Positions 6,579 to 9,657 of a stretch of DNA of 9,657 nucleotides are shown here, piece after piece; position 1 is the stretch's first letter, and each line of letters opens with the position of its first letter. Under the pieces are notes generated by a model. It was not told the DNA's origin and searched no databases. It saw only the letters and a list, made by a program, of their open reading frames with translations. Source of the DNA: JBDRGC01 sp043818215 (GTDB lineage: Bacteria; Chloroflexota; Anaerolineae; Anaerolineales; UBA11858); the NCBI GenBank assembly GCA_043818215.1, contig JBDRGC010000207.1, positions 1-9,657 of the forward strand, in the 5' to 3' direction. The position numbers were made by a program, and so were the translations under genes.

Positions 6579-6703
6579 AACTAACGAGTGGTTCAAGTGC
6601 TCGGCGTTTTGCGCTCGACAACCTGCTTGACACGACTTGAAATGCTAAAAAACGCGCTGCTTACCCTGAGGCGTAGCCGAGTCACTTGCAACTTGGGTTA
6701 GCC
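6579..6703 (-). other. attC recombination site (cassette of the two-anchor membrane protein)
   Basis: The gene-proximal box is GGCTAAC (6697-6703) and contains the gene's TAA stop. The core box is GTTAGTT (6579-6585), one base off consensus. The arms at 6676-6692 and 6591-6605 pair as GTT-CAAGTG-CTCGGC, with an unpaired G and A in the proximal arm. Confidence 0.83.
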
Positions 6704-7567
6704 CGCTTTTTTCTTTCGCTTCTTGTTTCTTTTCTTTTTTGCACTTTTATTTTTCCCAAAAGCCTTTTGATAATCCATCCAGAGATTAGGAAAAGCTTTA
6801 GCAATGCCAAATAATCCAAGACCGATTGAGCCTAAGATTCCCAAAACAGTATACAAAATTGGCTTGATACCTATCGTAGGTCTGACTTCATATTCCACAA
6901 TTCCGTTAAGTGAAGGTAACACCCCATAATCTAAATTTATTTGGAAGTGTTGCTTCCCTAATGCATAAGGCTTGGGGCTAATAATCCAACGATACGAAGC
7001 AGGAATGTTAACGCCGAATTGCTTACTAGGTTCAATGGATGAAATTTCAAAATTTGGACTATTCAGATTAAATGTTATTGTAAAAACATCAGTTGTAGTC
7101 ATTTCCCGGATATACATCATGGCGAAATCATCAAGTGACATTTCCGATGGGTAGAAATCTACAACTTCTACATTAGCTGTAAAAACTTGAGATTCCCCTA
7201 CGCGAGCCCAATTGTCTGATCCGAAGGATACTGTGAGTATAACTGGATAATATGGTTTCCCTTGAATAGCTAGTGTAGGACTGATTATTTCAGCTTTTGC
7301 AGGCCATTTTGAATATTGCTGTACTTCATATAGAGGCGCGGGACCTGAGTAATCTTCAACATAAATCATAGTTCCAGGAGTAGAGTGAGGATTCCCGTCT
7401 TTGTCATACAAGTAAAGACCACCCCCTCCTCCCCAAGGAAATGTAAAGCTAATCAAATCTACTTTCCATTCACTGGTTCTCATGAAGATACTTAAACCTA
7501 TGACGAGCGAAATCACAATGAGAAATCCTAGTGAAAGATATACTGATGCTTTTCGCTGTTCACTCAT
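6698..7567 (-). CDS. two-anchor membrane protein with beta-rich outer domain and lysine-rich tail, unknown function
   Basis: 289 residues; family not recognised. The N-terminal membrane segment (about 9-29) is preceded by a short basic stretch. A large outer domain follows (about 32-232), rich in alternating hydrophobic residues and aromatic positions, with a GGGGG run at 46-50; it looks like one or two beta-sandwiches. A second membrane segment (about 236-257) leads to a short inner tail ending in a dense cluster of Lys and Arg (272-287). Predicted topology is both ends inside with the domain outside. The ATG at 7567 lies 19 bases from the upstream attC, with only a weak GAG as ribosome-binding signal. 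The final codons KKAG and the stop run into the attC, so the stop is shared with the recombination box. The gene is AT-rich. It could be a surface or signalling accessory protein, but nothing in the sequence decides this. Confidence 0.65.
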   Translation of the reverse strand: MSEQRKASVYLSLGFLIVISLVIGLSIFMRTSEWKVDLISFTFPWGGGGGLYLYDKDGNPHSTPGTMIYVEDYSGPAPLYEVQQYSKWPAKAEIISPTLAIQGKPYYPVILTVSFGSDNWARVGESQVFTANVEVVDFYPSEMSLDDFAMMYIREMTTTDVFTITFNLNSPNFEISSIEPSKQFGVNIPASYRWIISPKPYALGKQHFQINLDYGVLPSLNGIVEYEVRPTIGIKPILYTVLGILGSIGLGLFGIAKAFPNLWMDYQKAFGKNKSAKKKRNKKRKKKAG

Positions 7568-7586
7568 ATGCTTATCTCAACTAGCG

Positions 7587-7707
7587 GGCTAACAATTTGT
7601 TGAGCAGCCTGCGTTTTAGCTCCAGAAGCTGCTTAATCAGAGCCAAAGATTGCTTTGAGCGCGCCGTCCTCCGCTGCGAAGCAGGTCTGCTCCAACTTGG
7701 GTTAGGC
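7587..7707 (-). other. attC recombination site (cassette of the toroid-like gene)
   Basis: The gene-proximal box is GCCTAAC (7701-7707) and the core box is GTTAGCC (7587-7593). The arms at 7681-7696 and 7599-7612 pair as GTTG-AGCAG-CCTGC, with an unpaired G and A in the proximal arm. The site starts 12 bases after the TAG of the gene. Confidence 0.85.
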
Positions 7708-7719
7708 GCATTTAGCTCT

Positions 7720-8769
7720 CTACTTTTCAAGAGCCGTTCCAGAATATTCAGCAAAGTGATCCAAAACGATCATTGCATAAAGCGTGATCCATTTGCTGGG
7801 TTGACCCTTAACTTCAACATCAACCCACATCTGACCGTTCAACGACTTTTCAAGTCTCCAAAGCCCATCTGAGCCCCGTTTATCCAGAATAACCTGTAGA
7901 GGTTTCTCTAAGTTCAGACTCATGGGAGTCCCAACAGTAGCAAGAGCGAACATTGCATCCAGAATATCCGAGTTGTAGTTCAGAGGAAAGCCAAAGCGGG
8001 TCCAAGTCACATTAGGTTCTAATTCTCCAACCCCGTTTTCGGCCAGAAAGCGCGTTTTGGCTTTATCTCGGAAGGATTCAGGCGTCTCGTTAGGAGGATA
8101 ATCAGAACGTTTACGAGATCTGGGACGCACCGCATCCCATGCCTTACGATTTCCTGGTCGATAAATATACACATTGTTATCCAACAGGCGTTGGGTAATC
8201 CGGGAAATGGCTTCTTCCATTGCGGACGTGCGCTTTGCAAGCGGTACTTCACCAAAACAAATCAGTAGCTTGGGGAGCGCCACGTAACAGTGCGACAGCA
8301 GATTGTTATTCATTCCCGGACAGACTATGCCCTCGTTGACTAAGAATCGCTGGGCCAGAGCTTCTGTCCGTTCGATGATGGCGGGATGATCGGCATAGCC
8401 CAACCGCCTGAGGGCGGTCAAAATACAGGCTGTGTAACAAGCGAATTTATCCAGCGACCATTGGTGTTCAAGCCTTTCCTCCACAAATGCAGCTATGTCC
8501 AGATCGTGGCCATCGGCAAGAAAATGTCCTAGGAAAATAATGTTCCAATTCTTCCCCTTGTAACTCCAGAAGGTGCGATATCCTAATTGCGAAATCTTAT
8601 CGAAGTGCGCCAGAATGCCTTGGGTAATAGAATAATCCATTAGTCTTGACCTGGTCGCCTGCACATCGGGATCGGCTTCGGGAAAATTGAGAAGACGTGT
8701 CAACGTCAACAGGCGAACCGGTGGGTTATCTTCCTGCAAAAGCCAATTCAATATTTTTTCTCTGTTCAT
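7720..8769 (-). CDS. alpha/alpha-toroid-like (prenyltransferase/squalene-cyclase-like fold) protein
   Basis: 349 residues, soluble, no signal peptide and no membrane segment. It is largely helical and built of paired helices with conserved Trp, Tyr and small polar residues at the turns. Landmarks are YRTFWSYKGKNWNIIFLGHFLADG (read in parts) near 63-87, LRRLGYADHPAI near 120, PGMNNNLLSHCYVALPKLL near 151-169, NYNSDILDAMFAL near 264-276, and a C-terminal GSDGLWRLEKS with MWVDVE and PSKWITLYAM. Late GxWRLE and W-x-TL elements recall proteins of the terpene-cyclase/prenyltransferase superhelix group, but the DxDD or metal-binding signatures of true enzymes are not apparent. It may be a binding or cofactor-free relative. 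The ATG at 8769 is supported by GAG 6 bases upstream, 26 bases from the preceding attC. Confidence 0.6.
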   Translation of the reverse strand: MNREKILNWLLQEDNPPVRLLTLTRLLNFPEADPDVQATRSRLMDYSITQGILAHFDKISQLGYRTFWSYKGKNWNIIFLGHFLADGHDLDIAAFVEERLEHQWSLDKFACYTACILTALRRLGYADHPAIIERTEALAQRFLVNEGIVCPGMNNNLLSHCYVALPKLLICFGEVPLAKRTSAMEEAISRITQRLLDNNVYIYRPGNRKAWDAVRPRSRKRSDYPPNETPESFRDKAKTRFLAENGVGELEPNVTWTRFGFPLNYNSDILDAMFALATVGTPMSLNLEKPLQVILDKRGSDGLWRLEKSLNGQMWVDVEVKGQPSKWITLYAMIVLDHFAEYSGTALEK

Positions 8770-8795
8770 ATCATTCTCATGTGCTACGATTGTGC

Positions 8796-8908
8796 GCCTA
8801 ACGGTTTGCGTGAGCGGCCGATTGATAGGATAACAGGCTGCTTAGCCCCCTAACCACTCTTTGCAATTCGCTCTGCTTACCAACGAGCCGCTCCACGCGG
8901 GGTTGGAC
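8796..8908 (-). other. attC recombination site next to the IS91-type transposon
   Basis: The gene-proximal box is GTCCAAC (8902-8908) and the core box is GTTAGGC (8796-8802). The arms at 8887-8898 and 8808-8818 pair as GCGTG-AGCGGC, with an extra G in the proximal arm. At 113 bp it is the shortest of the seven. No conventional cassette gene ends close to it on the upstream side. Confidence 0.78.
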
Positions 8909-9146
8909 GGAAGCACGGGTCTCTGCGAGACCTCACCCTTTTGCATATAACCTATGGGGAAAGCTCCCGTTTATGTTGTTCGTCTATGCTATTTTAGCAT
9001 ATCTTCCAGCGATCTTCTTCATTCTTCACACAACCTTTCATTTCTCATCTACCTTGATTTTTCTCTCACCTGCCGCGCTGCATCTGCCAGTATCCGATCT
9101 CTTCTGATACTTGCTGTCGCTTGCCTTTTGTGAGCCGCTTTTTACC
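8909..9146. other. 238-bp non-coding stretch between attC and transposase, with hairpins
   Basis: I find no convincing gene here. It holds three short perfect hairpins: GGTCTC-TGC-GAGACC at 8918-8932, GGGA-AAGC-TCCC at 8957-8968, and TATGCTA-TTT-TAGCATA at 8985-9001. IS91-type rolling-circle elements carry small hairpins near their ends, so one end of the element may lie here, but I cannot fix the exact boundary. Confidence 0.5.
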
Positions 9147-9657
9147 TCACGAAGTATCTGCATATTTCACCATCGTCATCGTCGTCGTCATCATCACCAG
9201 CATCCATAAGATTGATACTGGCTGGCGAATATATTCCACCACTATCATTGCCCCTTCCCCACACTTCGGACACATTGGTGCATAGCTTTCTTGCCCGCCT
9301 TCTTGTGTCCCTTCTTCCTTTTCATCCAATCCCCCTAGCAACTCTCTCGTTTTTGCCAGGTTTTCTTTTCTGTATCTGCCCCCAAATATCCCATAATAGC
9401 GTACGCGCACAAATCTTTCCGGCAATATATGTCTCAAGAACCGCCCGATGAACTCTTCACCATCTATTCGACATCGTTTCTGCTTGCCATCATCTCGATT
9501 GTCTTTGTATCGAAATACTACTTTTCCTTCTTCTATCCTTTCCAACCTGCTATTGGTGATCGCTACCCGTCTCATGTATCCCCCTAAATATTTGACCACA
9601 TTCTCTGGCTTCTTCGTCGCTGGTTGGCTATGCACTCGAAAGGTGTGTTTGGCTATT
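9147..9657 (-). CDS. IS91-family (Y2 HUH) transposase, C-terminal part
   Basis: 169 residues are visible; the frame stays open to the right edge, so the N-terminal part, with the HUH metal-binding motif, lies outside. KYLGGY (22-27 of the visible part) holds two tyrosines four residues apart and matches the paired catalytic tyrosines of Y2 rolling-circle transposases. The following RRVAITNSRL and, further on, FIGRFLRHILPERFVRVRYYGIF (read in parts, about 86-108) are typical of the IS91/IS801/IS1294 group. A CPKCG near the C-terminus is part of its usual zinc-binding tail. The last 20 residues are low-complexity (LWMLVMMTTTMTMV), coming from a run of GAT/GAC-like triplets. In another frame the same bases would give a run of Asp, so the end may be frameshifted. 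A GTG at 9635 is an internal codon, not the true start. Confidence 0.85.
   Translation of the reverse strand, partial: IAKHTFRVHSQPATKKPENVVKYLGGYMRRVAITNSRLERIEEGKVVFRYKDNRDDGKQKRCRIDGEEFIGRFLRHILPERFVRVRYYGIFGGRYRKENLAKTRELLGGLDEKEEGTQEGGQESYAPMCPKCGEGAMIVVEYIRQPVSILWMLVMMTTTMTMVKYADTS
9171..9197. repeat. trinucleotide microsatellite in the transposase 3' end
   Basis: On the plus strand this is a run of CAT and CGT triplets with few interruptions, encoding low-complexity residues on the minus strand. It is prone to slippage, which could alter the C-terminus of the transposase. Confidence 0.7.

Larger units (their letters stand above)
8909..9657 (-). mobile_element. IS91-family rolling-circle element, partial
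   Basis: Identified from the transposase at 9147-9657. The left limit is given as the attC edge only because no clear end can be seen; the true end lies somewhere between 8909 and 9146. The right part is beyond the window. IS91-type elements make no target duplication, so the usual repeat test does not apply. Confidence 0.45.

Noticed and set aside
8985..9001. Hairpin TATGCTA-TTT-TAGCATA considered as an intrinsic terminator for the transposase gene
   Set aside because: It is AT-rich, has no following T-tract on the minus strand and lies about 145 bases past the stop; a transposon-end hairpin is as likely.
9212..9451. Plus-strand 79-codon open frame opposite the transposase
   Set aside because: It is the antisense of a well-supported IS91-type coding region and has no recognisable features.
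1..9657. tRNA, rRNA, integrase gene or attI site
   Set aside because: I looked for cloverleaf-like segments, ribosomal motifs and tyrosine-recombinase motifs on both strands and found none.

Overview
The window reads as a stretch of an integron gene-cassette array. Seven attC-type recombination sites, about 113 to 135 bp each, lie at 156-280, 1573-1700, 2459-2593, 3526-3651, 6579-6703, 7587-7707 and 8796-8908. All face the same way. Each sits just downstream of one minus-strand gene, or of the stretch where one would be expected, and every recognisable gene is on the minus strand. Each site has outer boxes of the RYYYAAC / GTTRRRY type and two long inner arms that pair almost perfectly, except for single unpaired bases that always fall in the gene-proximal arm. 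That asymmetry is a known hallmark of attC sites. No integron integrase and no attI are visible, so this is either the interior of a large sedentary (chromosomal) integron or a cluster of attC sites lacking an integrase.

Layout in transcription order, right to left. (8) A partial IS91-family Y2 transposase runs off the right edge (9147-9657), with 238 bp of hairpin-bearing non-coding DNA between it and its attC. (7) An alpha/alpha-toroid-like soluble protein (7720-8769). (6) A protein with two membrane anchors, a beta-rich outer domain and a lysine-rich tail (6698-7567); its stop codon lies inside the attC. (5) A 3.05-kb cassette with its own extended -10 promoter, encoding a secreted protein of about 870 residues. 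It carries about 13 repeats of some 60 residues and a C-terminal LYLPVVIK motif, and it is split by a one-base frameshift near 5147 (3751-6362). (4) A CPBP-family intramembrane protease with an intact motif (2610-3476). (3) A second, divergent CPBP-like membrane protein (1722-2411). (2) A DUF4062/TIR-like protein with a C-terminal beta-rich domain (300-1538), a plausible antiphage or stress effector. (1) The start of another cassette, possibly a short basic protein, running off the left edge (1-133).

Organism: the best guess is a Chloroflexota bacterium of the Anaerolineae/Caldilineae kind. The basis is the YLPxV-type C-terminus, which I know from many secreted proteins of that phylum, together with the repeat family. 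This is inference; no ribosomal or housekeeping marker is present. Base composition differs clearly between cassettes: the DUF4062 and two-anchor genes are AT-rich and the repeat-protein gene is GC-rich. This fits independent origins. The genes do not form one pathway. What links them is the cassette organisation and a lean towards membrane, surface and possible defence functions.
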